Assembly (NCBI GenBank): GCA_910584305.1
Contig: CAJTZW010000024.1
Coordinates: 1 to 13,357 of the forward strand
DNA length: 13,357 nt
From: an uncultured Bacilli bacterium
GTDB lineage: Bacteria; Bacillota_I; Bacilli_A; RF39; UBA660
Direction of reading: 5' to 3'
Shown here piece after piece: positions 6,744 through 13,357 of this stretch. Position 1 is the stretch's first letter, and every line of letters begins with the position of its first letter. The notes below the pieces were generated by a model. The model saw only the letters and a list, made by a program, of their open reading frames with translations, did no database searches and was not told where the DNA came from. Made by a program: the position numbers and the translations under genes.

Positions 6744-8212
6744 TGGTTATTAAAATGCGTGACAATAAGTATCCATATTTTCCAAAAAATTTCTTATGGG
6801 GCGGTGCACAAGCTGCAAGTCAAGCTGATGGTGCCTATCAAGAAGATGGGAAAGGACTAAATTCTTCTGATGTACAACCTTATCTGAAAAATAAATCAAA
6901 TGCTGAAATTCAAAAGATAGAACAGGCCGGAATGACATTAGAAGAAGTGAAGAAGAATAGTCAAGATACTGCTAATTACTATCCAAAAAGATTTGGGATT
7001 GATTTCTACCATACTTATAAAAGAGACTTAAAATTGCTTGCTGATGCGGGGGTTAAAACATTTAGAACGTCATTAGATTGGTCAAGAATTTTTCCAAATG
7101 GGGATGATCCAGAACCGAATGAAGCGGCATTAAGGCATTATGATGAAATGATTGACTATATGCATCAACTCGGTATAGAGCCAATTATTACTATGAATCA
7201 TTATGAAACACCCATAAACATAACATTAAAGTATGGTGGCTGGCCTAATAAGCAAGTAATTCCAATGTTCGAAAAGTTTGCTAAAACGCTACTCGATAGA
7301 TATGGCAGTAAAGTAAAATATTGGATTGTTGTTAATCAGATTAATATGGTTCAAATTGAACCGTGGCTTTCGGTAGGTGTAACCTCAGATCAGTATGATA
7401 ATGAGGAACAGGCTTTGTATCAAGCTATGCATAATCAATTTGTAGGAGCAGCTTGGGCTAAACAATATGCAAAGTCTTTGCATAATCCCAATCTTCATAT
7501 CGGAACTATGGTCGCTGACGGTACAGTCTATCCAGCAACTAGTAATCCAGATGACGTAATTCTGGCAATGCGTCAAAATCGAATGCAGTATTTTGTAACT
7601 GATGTGCAATTTAGAGGAGAATATCCGCAATTTGCTCAGAACTATTTTGAGGATAATGATATTAAGTTAGATATTACAGCTGATGAGATGAAGCTGATTA
7701 GGGAAAATCCAATGGATTTTCTTGCAATTTCCTATTATTACTCAAAAATGGTTGATTCAACAAAAAATAAGTATCAAGTAAACGATACGTCTGCTAATCC
7801 TAATTTGAAAGAGAGCGATTGGGGATGGGCTATTGATCCGCAAGGGCTTTATAATACCTTATCTCAATATTGGGATCGTTATCAAAAACCAATTATTATT
7901 GCTGAAAATGGATTTGGTGCATATGACGAATTAGATAAAAATAAAGAGGTTCATGACTCATATAGAAGCAATTATTTAGGTGCCCATATTGAACAAGTAG
8001 GACGAGCTATTCATGATGGAGCAAATGTCATTGCATATTGTATGTGGGGACCAATAGATATTATTTCATGCTCGTCCCAACAAATGTCTAAAAGATATGG
8101 AATTATCTATGTTGATTTAGACGATGAGGGAAAAGGTAGGGGTGCCCGCTATTTGAAAGATAGTTATTTTTGGTATAAAAATGTAATTTCTTCAAATGGT
8201 GTGAAGATATAA
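6743..8212 (+). CDS. GH1 6-phospho-beta-glycosidase with a Gln in place of the acid/base Glu
   Basis: 489 residues, full length for the family. It should hydrolyse the phosphorylated disaccharide or glycoside delivered by the PTS to a sugar 6-phosphate plus aglycone. Visible are the N-terminal signature FLWGGAQAASQ with glycone-binding Gln27, the conserved MNHYETP with His153, and the nucleophile Glu388 in IIIAENGFG. The phosphate pocket is SCSSQQMSKRYG, with Ser442, Lys450 and Tyr452 matching the LacG/BglA pattern, so the substrate should be 6-phosphorylated. The acid/base site normally reads N-E-I/P; here it is VVNQIN, with CAG (7337-7339) giving Gln199. Ordinary retaining hydrolysis should be weakened, unless the aglycone leaves unaided or another group serves. 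Start: GGGAGGGGA (6727-6735) precedes ATG 6743; an ATG at 6755 is less well placed. Confidence 0.92.
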   Translation: MVIKMRDNKYPYFPKNFLWGGAQAASQADGAYQEDGKGLNSSDVQPYLKNKSNAEIQKIEQAGMTLEEVKKNSQDTANYYPKRFGIDFYHTYKRDLKLLADAGVKTFRTSLDWSRIFPNGDDPEPNEAALRHYDEMIDYMHQLGIEPIITMNHYETPINITLKYGGWPNKQVIPMFEKFAKTLLDRYGSKVKYWIVVNQINMVQIEPWLSVGVTSDQYDNEEQALYQAMHNQFVGAAWAKQYAKSLHNPNLHIGTMVADGTVYPATSNPDDVILAMRQNRMQYFVTDVQFRGEYPQFAQNYFEDNDIKLDITADEMKLIRENPMDFLAISYYYSKMVDSTKNKYQVNDTSANPNLKESDWGWAIDPQGLYNTLSQYWDRYQKPIIIAENGFGAYDELDKNKEVHDSYRSNYLGAHIEQVGRAIHDGANVIAYCMWGPIDIISCSSQQMSKRYGIIYVDLDDEGKGRGARYLKDSYFWYKNVISSNGVKI

Positions 8213-8232
8213 AAATTGAACTAGGGAGGATA

Positions 8233-10131
8233 ATGTCAAAAATGGAAAGAAAAGAGAAACTTTTACAGTATTTGCAGAAAAATCCAGGCTGGCATACCTC
8301 TCAGGAATTAGCTGTAGAAATTGGTTCTTCTAAACGGACAATCAAGAATTATATTTCACAATTAAATAGTAGAAATAATCTCATCGAATCAAGTGTTAGA
8401 GGATATAAGTATAACGCCGATAAATTGATATCTCCCTCATCTCGGACTTCTCAAAACAATATACCTACTAATAAAGAAGAAAGAGTAAATTATATTATTA
8501 ATTTTTTGATTAATAGTGCTTCTACAGTTAATCTATATGATCTATCCGAAAATTTATTTGTCAGTGAAACTACAGTATTACAAGATTTAAAGACCGTTCA
8601 AGCTAAAGTTGAACGATTTAACATGAAACTTAAAAAAGGCGGTGATTTTTGGCACTTAATTGGAAATGAACGTCAAAAAAGAAGTCTATTAAGTTCATTA
8701 ATTTATGAAGAAACTACTGGAACTTTTATGAATAGAAGTATTATTCAGGATAATTTTCCTGATATTGATGTTACATCTTTACGTTCTACTATTTTAGAGA
8801 CCTGTAGTTCAAATAATATTTATTTAAATACATTTGATTTAAATAATGTTTTACTGCATTTTGCTATTGTAATTAGCCGACTTCAGACTGGTCATTTGAT
8901 GAAGCAAAATGAAGTAACGAAGATAACAGATAAAAAGGTTATTGATACGCAAGCATATAAAATTGTTTCAATTATTGAAGAAGAATTTAATGTTAAACTT
9001 GAAGAACCTGATCGTAAAGAACTCACACTAATACTACAGGCATCCTTTAGTGGAAATAATAAGGTTGAAGATGATATTAGTGTAGAAACGAAGAATTTAG
9101 TAGATGATCTGATTACTTATGTTTGGAAAACTTACCAGATTGATTTAAATAATGAAAATTTTAGAGAACGCTTTTCTCTTCACCTAGATAGACTAATTAC
9201 ACGTGCCTTGACTAATAAAGTAGAGCATAATCCTATTGTAAGTAATATAAAAATATCCTCTCCCACAATTTATGAATGTGCTGTTCTTATGGCTCATAGA
9301 ATAGGTGAAAAAGTTGGTATTCAGATTGAAGATAATGAAATTGCTTATATTGCTCTTCATATTGGAAATGCCATTGCCGAACAAATGTCAGATAGACAAA
9401 AATTATCGGTATTAGTTCTAATGCCACAATATTATGACAATTCAGCTGTTCTTTCAAATAGGCTGCAGTCACAGTTTTCGACTTATATTAATGTTAAAGG
9501 AATAATATCGGATCCAAGTCAGATAAACCAATATGCTCCTAATGTTGATATTTTAATTGTGGTTAATTCAAATTATATTGATCACAATATAAGTACAGTT
9601 AATATTTCTCAATTTCTATTGGTAGAAGATATTCAAAAGTTAAATATAGCTATTACCACTAAGCAACATCAAGTTAAAAAAGATAAATTTCAAGAAAGCT
9701 TATTATCATTTTTTGATAGTAATAATTTTGTAAAATCCGATAAGTTAAAAAATATCGATGCAGTGTTCAATCTTGTTTCAAGTAAACTAGAAAAGCAAAA
9801 AGTAGTACAGTCTGACTTTAAAGAAAGGTTGTATCAGCGCGAGCAAATGTCCAGTACGGCTTTTGGAAGAATTGCAATTCCGCATTCGTTAGATATGTCT
9901 GCTCAAAAAAGTAAAGGATTTATTGTTGTGAACCCGCATGGAATTAAGTGGAGTGGAGGTAATGAAGTGTATCTAGTCATTGCATTAGCAATCGACCCAA
10001 ATAATAAACAATTATTTAGAGAAGTATTTGATGAGCTGTCGGATATTGTCACGGATATTAATAACGTAACTGAGCTGATAAAATGCAAGAATTACAGTGA
10101 GTTTATTATTAAACTTGTAGAATTGCTGTAA
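8233..10131 (+). CDS. LicR-type PRD transcriptional activator with PTS IIB-like and IIA domains
   Basis: 632 residues, typical for LicR/MtlR/ManR-like regulators. Domain order is a winged helix (about 1-60, helix around TSQELAVEIGSSKRTIKNY), a second Mga-type HTH (80-165), PRD1 (185-280), PRD2 (285-390), a IIB-like domain (390-480) and a mannitol/fructose-type IIA domain (485-632). Phosphorylatable histidines visible are His209 in PRD1, His317 and His376 in PRD2, and His551 in IAIPHS of the IIA domain. The usual second PRD1 His is missing (LTLILQAS), and the IIB-like domain lacks its cysteine (VLMPQYYDNS). Known relatives are activated by HPr phosphorylation of a PRD and held inactive by substrate-specific PTS phosphorylation. 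AGGGAGGA (8223-8230) precedes ATG 8233. It is the last gene of the operon, so autoregulation is expected; its likely operator is 4701-4719. Confidence 0.92.
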   Translation: MSKMERKEKLLQYLQKNPGWHTSQELAVEIGSSKRTIKNYISQLNSRNNLIESSVRGYKYNADKLISPSSRTSQNNIPTNKEERVNYIINFLINSASTVNLYDLSENLFVSETTVLQDLKTVQAKVERFNMKLKKGGDFWHLIGNERQKRSLLSSLIYEETTGTFMNRSIIQDNFPDIDVTSLRSTILETCSSNNIYLNTFDLNNVLLHFAIVISRLQTGHLMKQNEVTKITDKKVIDTQAYKIVSIIEEEFNVKLEEPDRKELTLILQASFSGNNKVEDDISVETKNLVDDLITYVWKTYQIDLNNENFRERFSLHLDRLITRALTNKVEHNPIVSNIKISSPTIYECAVLMAHRIGEKVGIQIEDNEIAYIALHIGNAIAEQMSDRQKLSVLVLMPQYYDNSAVLSNRLQSQFSTYINVKGIISDPSQINQYAPNVDILIVVNSNYIDHNISTVNISQFLLVEDIQKLNIAITTKQHQVKKDKFQESLLSFFDSNNFVKSDKLKNIDAVFNLVSSKLEKQKVVQSDFKERLYQREQMSSTAFGRIAIPHSLDMSAQKSKGFIVVNPHGIKWSGGNEVYLVIALAIDPNNKQLFREVFDELSDIVTDINNVTELIKCKNYSEFIIKLVELL

Positions 10132-10135
10132 CATT

Positions 10136-10217
10136 AAAAAGATAGGTATATGAAAGTGCGAGTAGTAAGCTAACATGATTTTATGTGAGATTCGCACTAG
10201 AATATGTCTATTTTTTT
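10136..10217 (+). terminator. Long hairpin after the PTS operon, probable terminator
   Basis: The arms 10136-10161 and 10192-10217 align without gaps over 26 bases. The inner core GTGCGA/TCGCAC is perfect, three positions form G-T pairs, and three (near 10152-10154) mismatch. The right arm ends in TTTTTTT and the left begins AAAAA, so it could act in both directions. The 30-base loop has its own small stem (CTAACAT/ATGTGAG with one mismatch). It begins 4 bases after the regulator stop. It is longer than an ordinary terminator and could also be the trace of a small mobile repeat. Confidence 0.7.
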
Positions 10218-10300
10218 GATACAATTGAAGCAGAAATATGATTTTATATTTTTGAAACCCTATATCTAGATTAGAATATTAGTTTTAACTGGATATTGCG

Positions 10301-10398
10301 GTCGCACCTCTCGCGGGTGCGTGGATTGAAATTTGGGCACTAGAGAATGTCAACTGTATGTTGAAGGTCACATCTATCGTAGGTGTAGTAATAAACAA
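10301..10398 (+). CRISPR. Minimal type I-C-like CRISPR array: one repeat, one spacer, degenerate end repeat; no cas genes
   Basis: The 32-base repeat at 10301-10332 begins GTCGCACC, has a 6-bp stem CGCACC/GGTGCG around a 7-base loop, and ends GTGGATTGAAAT. That ending and length are the hallmark of subtype I-C repeats. A 34-base spacer follows (10333-10366), a normal I-C length. A degenerate copy (10367-10398) begins GTCACATC; 14 of its first 19 bases match and its 3' end has drifted. A degraded last repeat is usual at the leader-distal end, so the leader should lie on the left, and 10218-10300 is AT-rich as expected. No cas gene is present between the PTS regulator and the next gene. The array is either a relic or depends on a I-C cas set elsewhere. 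Confidence 0.8.
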
Positions 10399-10409
10399 AA
10401 CGTAAATTA

Positions 10410-10442
10410 AGTTTAGAGGCCGTAAGAATTAGGTTCTAAACT
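10410..10442 (+). other. Short hairpin between the CRISPR array and the terminator
   Basis: AGTTTAGA (10410-10417) pairs perfectly with TCTAAACT (10435-10442) around a 17-base loop. It lies 5' of the terminator at 10447. Together they could form the end of the array transcript or of a small RNA; no separate promoter is clear. Confidence 0.4.
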
Positions 10443-10446
10443 AAGG

Positions 10447-10487
10447 AAAAGTCTGGGATATAATTCTATATCAGGACTTTTCTTTTT
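10447..10487 (+). terminator. Rho-independent terminator downstream of the CRISPR array
   Basis: AAAAGTC (10447-10453) pairs with GACTTTT, and the stem extends through GATATA/TATATC around ATTC with a small internal bulge. The plus strand continues CTTTTT (10482-10487). The left flank is A-rich, so weak action on the minus strand is possible. From here to the promoter at 10578 I see no further feature. Confidence 0.75.
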
Positions 10488-10577
10488 AGCTATTTTTAAA
10501 ATCCTGTTAATGAAAAAAGAGTGGAATAAATATTTTATAAGGCAGAATACTGATTTTAAGTTCTTAGAATTGTTTCA

Positions 10578-10606
10578 TTGTAAAGAATTATAAAAAGCTT
10601 TATAAT
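10578..10606 (+). promoter_or_regulatory. Near-consensus sigma-A promoter of the two-gene unit
   Basis: TTGTAA (10578-10583), a 17-base spacer, and a perfect TATAAT (10601-10606). It lies 44 bases before the ATG at 10651. The close fit suggests steady expression without an activator. No operator palindrome is evident beside it. Confidence 0.75.
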
Positions 10607-10650
10607 CCTTTTAGAACGTATGTTCAAGAATTACAAAGCAAGGTGATAAA

Positions 10651-11250
10651 ATGCAAACAGTAATATTAGAATTAGCTAAACAATTAGCAAACTTAACAGC
10701 AAAGGGAACTGTTTCAGGAATTCAAACTAAAATATCTTCAATGAAAAATGAGAGTAATATAGATACTCTAAAAAAAGATTATAATGAATTGATTGACCAA
10801 CTTATATCTGAAAGAGCTGAAGCTATTAGAATTGCAAGAAGTTATAAAGATGAGCTAGAAAAAGTAGAGATCAGTGATGAAGATATAGTCCATCTGCACA
10901 ATACAATTGAAAAAATATTAGATATTTTAAAGGAAACTATTGTAGTTGAAAATAATGATAATAGTCAAGAAATTATGAATCAAATTTCAGCATTTGAACA
11001 GATTAAAAATTTAATAAGTGTAGATACATTAAAAACTATGCAATTGTTAGGATTTAATTTTAAAATAGCGATTGGGGAACCTCTAACTAATATGTTAAAG
11101 AATTTTATTAACTCAAAGTCTCCCGCTAGCACTCAATATGAAGTCTTTGAAAAATTTATTACTCCAGAAATGGTAGAAATACTAAAAAGTGAAACAGCAT
11201 ATAACAATTTGAAAAATATGATGGCAGGAAACGATACAATTGAAAATTAG
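10651..11250 (+). CDS. Helical 199-residue protein of unknown function, first gene of a two-gene unit
   Basis: I recognise no functional family with confidence. The N-terminus (1-30) is an amphipathic helix. Residues 34-72 look coiled-coil (LKKDYNELIDQLISERAEAI, then RIARSYKDELEK). The stretch 122-146 (ISVDTLKTMQLLGFN, then FKIAIGEPLT) has the look of a conserved motif that I associate, from memory only, with uncharacterised Firmicute proteins. There is no signal peptide and no clear transmembrane segment, so the protein is probably cytosolic, perhaps membrane-associated. AAGGTG (10640-10645) precedes ATG 10651, and a near-consensus promoter lies just upstream. The next gene starts 48 bases after the stop on the same strand with no terminator between, so the two are probably co-transcribed. 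It may be a partner, sensor or antitoxin for the large protein; that is inference. Confidence 0.8.
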   Translation: MQTVILELAKQLANLTAKGTVSGIQTKISSMKNESNIDTLKKDYNELIDQLISERAEAIRIARSYKDELEKVEISDEDIVHLHNTIEKILDILKETIVVENNDNSQEIMNQISAFEQIKNLISVDTLKTMQLLGFNFKIAIGEPLTNMLKNFINSKSPASTQYEVFEKFITPEMVEILKSETAYNNLKNMMAGNDTIEN

Positions 11251-11298
11251 TAAGAATATTGAAACCTTTATAAAAATAAATAAGAGGAAGGATTAAAT

Positions 11299-13200
11299 AT
11301 GCCAAAGCATATTATGTTTTATGGCCAAAACGATTGGGGAAATTTTTGGGATTGGGATAGAGTATATACACTATTAAAGAAAGAAACCTTAAAACTTGAA
11401 GAAATTCTTGAGTTATATGAAGCAAAAAAAATGATGGTATATTTTAATACTGATCTTAAAAGAGCTGACAGATATAAGAATATGTTGAAAGAAGTTAATT
11501 CTAGAATATATAGAGAATTTCCCAATATAGATAATAAAAATTTAGTTTTATATTTTAATACTATCGGAATAAAACATTACCGTGAAAATTACTTCATAAT
11601 TATTGAAAAAAAGAAATGTTTTAAAAGCTTAACAAAAGACATATTTAAAGATTTGTCTAGAACGAAGGGCTTTTATATTTCATATATTTTGTCATGTAAA
11701 AATTTGTTAGATTTATGGGGAGAAGAAATATTCAATTATTTATTGAAAAAACCTAATATTATTCCAGTTGTAATGACAAAATATACCAATCCTAAGGAAT
11801 TTAAAAAGAATTGGTATCTTCCTGCGGAAATAGATAATGAGAAATCCTGGGAACACTTAATAGAAAAATATGTTTCACTTCCTGATGCAAATGTTAATTT
11901 TTTGAAAAATATTATTGAGACACCAAATATAGAAAAGTTTAAATTATCTGATAAACTAAGATATAAAGCTCAAACTAAAATAAATAGGATTCAGAATGAG
12001 TATTTTTTGGAAAATAAGCACGAATTAAATACATATAAATATGAAGTAATCTTTTCCAATAAAGAGGAGTGGAGAAAAGAAGAATATCGAAATAAAACTG
12101 CAATTATTACCCTCTCAAAAAATTGGATATTGAACAATTTGGATTACCCAACATTATTAAATAATTTTATCTATCTTTTTGGCCTAACCGACTTATATGC
12201 ACGTTCATCTCTTGTTAGTCTCGAGGCACATAGTTCAATATTTGAAAAAACATTTTCAAATTGGAATACTTATTCTTTTAAAAATAATATATATTTTCAA
12301 ACAAATTTTTTAATCCAGCAAATGCAAATGAAAGGATATTATGGACTATTACGTAGTGAAAATATTTACATAGAGGAAATTATTGGTTGGTTCTTTAATG
12401 TGTATTTACCACAAGAGTTTAAAGTTGAGGGGTTTAAATATGTTGTTCCTAATAACAACAGTTCTTTCTTAGAAAAATGCAGGAATTTATTTATAGAATT
12501 AGATAGTATTATTAAACAATTTGATTTATTTGCTTCCGAAAAAAATATAGATTGGAGTTTTCTAAACTTTAAAAGTACACCTATTGATATTGGAAATGTA
12601 AAAAGTTTTATTCCTCGAAAATATGTTTATCTAACACAGAAAGGAAAATCAATTTCTAAACTATTATTTAGTGATCAATGTTTTATATCAGTACAAGTTC
12701 CTTATAAAGTAAATAATTTATATAATGGCATTTTAAAAAATAATATTTCCTATGATGAAATTGAATACTATGATAAAGACAAACTGGATTTTTTATATGA
12801 AAATAAAATAGTTTCTATAGATAACAGAAAAAACATATCTTTGAATAAAGATATAGTGAGTATTATTAGATGCATTTACAAGTTTGGCGAATATGAGCCA
12901 TATTATATTAAATCTAGTCGTATAAAACCTATTTTAAAGATTTTGGAGGAAAAGGAGATAATAAGATATGGGAGTACTTTATTATCTGAACCTGAAATAG
13001 ATTTTTATTACTATATATGCAATGGAAAAAAGTTCTCAAATGGACTCGAACTAAGAAATAAATATCTTCATGGAAGTACTAATTATTCTGAGGAAGAAAA
13101 TGAAAATAATTTTTATATAATTCTGTTGATTACAATTCAAATAATAATTAGAATGAACGAAGAATTTTGCTGGTGGGATAGCTATGGTAGAAAAGAGTAA
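11299..13200 (+). CDS. Large 633-residue protein, unknown family, with C-terminal HEPN-like R-x4-H motif
   Basis: I do not recognise the protein as a whole. It is strongly Asn/Lys/Ile/Tyr-rich and very AT-rich in DNA, with no signal peptide. Aromatic residues are dense near the N-terminus (DWGNFWDWDRVY, 12-23). The segment from about 505 to 570 (SLNKDIVSIIRCIYKFG, then RIKPILKILEEKEIIRYG) looks helical. Near the end GLELRNKYLHGS holds R586-N-K-Y-L-H591. This R-N-x3-H arrangement, followed by a long hydrophobic helix (FYIILLITIQIIIRM), is the pattern of HEPN ribonuclease domains, common in toxins and abortive-infection proteins. A toxin-like RNase activity is therefore plausible but not shown. 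AAGAGGAAGG (11283-11292) precedes ATG 11299. A strong terminator lies 63 bases after the stop, so the unit ends here. It could instead be a structural or binding HEPN without activity. Confidence 0.85.
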   Translation: MPKHIMFYGQNDWGNFWDWDRVYTLLKKETLKLEEILELYEAKKMMVYFNTDLKRADRYKNMLKEVNSRIYREFPNIDNKNLVLYFNTIGIKHYRENYFIIIEKKKCFKSLTKDIFKDLSRTKGFYISYILSCKNLLDLWGEEIFNYLLKKPNIIPVVMTKYTNPKEFKKNWYLPAEIDNEKSWEHLIEKYVSLPDANVNFLKNIIETPNIEKFKLSDKLRYKAQTKINRIQNEYFLENKHELNTYKYEVIFSNKEEWRKEEYRNKTAIITLSKNWILNNLDYPTLLNNFIYLFGLTDLYARSSLVSLEAHSSIFEKTFSNWNTYSFKNNIYFQTNFLIQQMQMKGYYGLLRSENIYIEEIIGWFFNVYLPQEFKVEGFKYVVPNNNSSFLEKCRNLFIELDSIIKQFDLFASEKNIDWSFLNFKSTPIDIGNVKSFIPRKYVYLTQKGKSISKLLFSDQCFISVQVPYKVNNLYNGILKNNISYDEIEYYDKDKLDFLYENKIVSIDNRKNISLNKDIVSIIRCIYKFGEYEPYYIKSSRIKPILKILEEKEIIRYGSTLLSEPEIDFYYYICNGKKFSNGLELRNKYLHGSTNYSEEENENNFYIILLITIQIIIRMNEEFCWWDSYGRKE

Positions 13201-13262
13201 ATAATTCCTCACAATAATATTTTTTTATTACTCTGAACCGAATATATATAAGAGATAAGTTC

Positions 13263-13290
13263 AATGTATTTGTGAATCAAATACATTTTT
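13263..13290 (+). terminator. Rho-independent terminator of the two-gene unit
   Basis: AATGTATTTG (13263-13272) and CAAATACATT (13278-13287) pair perfectly over 10 bp around TGAAT, followed by TTTTT ending at 13290. It closes the unit starting at 10578. Confidence 0.85.
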
Positions 13291-13357
13291 AAACAAAATT
13301 TCTCCGCTGATTGTAAAATTAAATTGAACACTTGATAAAAAATAAAAAGTCCATTCG

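Noticed and set aside
10218..10300. A defined promoter in the CRISPR leader
   Set aside because: TTGATA (10216-10221) and TATGAT (10237-10242) are only 15 bases apart and the -35 overlaps the T run of the hairpin; not firm enough to list.
13140..13185. Membrane anchor at the C-terminus of the 633-residue protein
   Set aside because: The hydrophobic run is about 13-15 residues, directly after the R-x4-H motif and followed by charged residues. This fits a buried HEPN helix better than a transmembrane span.

Overview
The window looks like an AT-rich Firmicute chromosome, most probably a Lactobacillus of the gasseri/johnsonii/crispatus/helveticus kind. The clues are low GC, strong AGGAGG-type ribosome binding sites, a Lac-family PTS operon with a GH1 phospho-glycosidase and a LicR-type regulator, an ISL3-family remnant, and a C-terminal domain of the type found on lactobacillar secreted or DNA-entry-nuclease proteins. 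The species assignment is an inference.

Left part (1-4650) is accessory DNA in decay. It opens with the C-terminal part of a probable AAA ATPase with a TOPRIM-like domain (1-672), then a C5-cytosine DNA methyltransferase (681-1699). Each reading frame breaks at a run of A, and each would be restored by one extra A. Next come an internally deleted ISL3-family insertion sequence with both inverted repeats (1707-2465), a geneless stretch with a possible dead signal-peptide start (2466-3001), an intact FRG-domain gene (3022-4332), and the 3' end of a secreted-type protein gene (4408-4629). The FRG gene may have inserted into that last gene.

Middle part (4654-10217) is an intact catabolic operon. 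After a terminator, a perfect palindrome, a cre-like site and a weak promoter come the PTS IIB, IIC and IIA subunits of the Lac/cellobiose family, a GH1 6-phospho-glycosidase, and a multidomain PRD activator. The expected route is uptake and phosphorylation of a beta-glycoside by IIA/IIB/IIC, intracellular cleavage by the GH1 enzyme, and PTS-dependent control by the regulator. Two key residues depart from the usual: the GH1 acid/base Glu is Gln (Q199), and the sugar-binding His of IIC appears to be Ser.

Right part (10218-13357) again looks like defence-related accessory DNA. It holds a minimal type I-C-like CRISPR array without cas genes (one good repeat, one 34-nt spacer, one degenerate end repeat), a hairpin and terminator, a near-consensus promoter, and a two-gene unit. 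The unit encodes a 199-residue helical protein and a 633-residue protein of no family I recognise, which ends in an R-x4-H motif like that of HEPN ribonucleases. A strong terminator closes the unit. This two-gene unit is the best candidate for an undescribed system.
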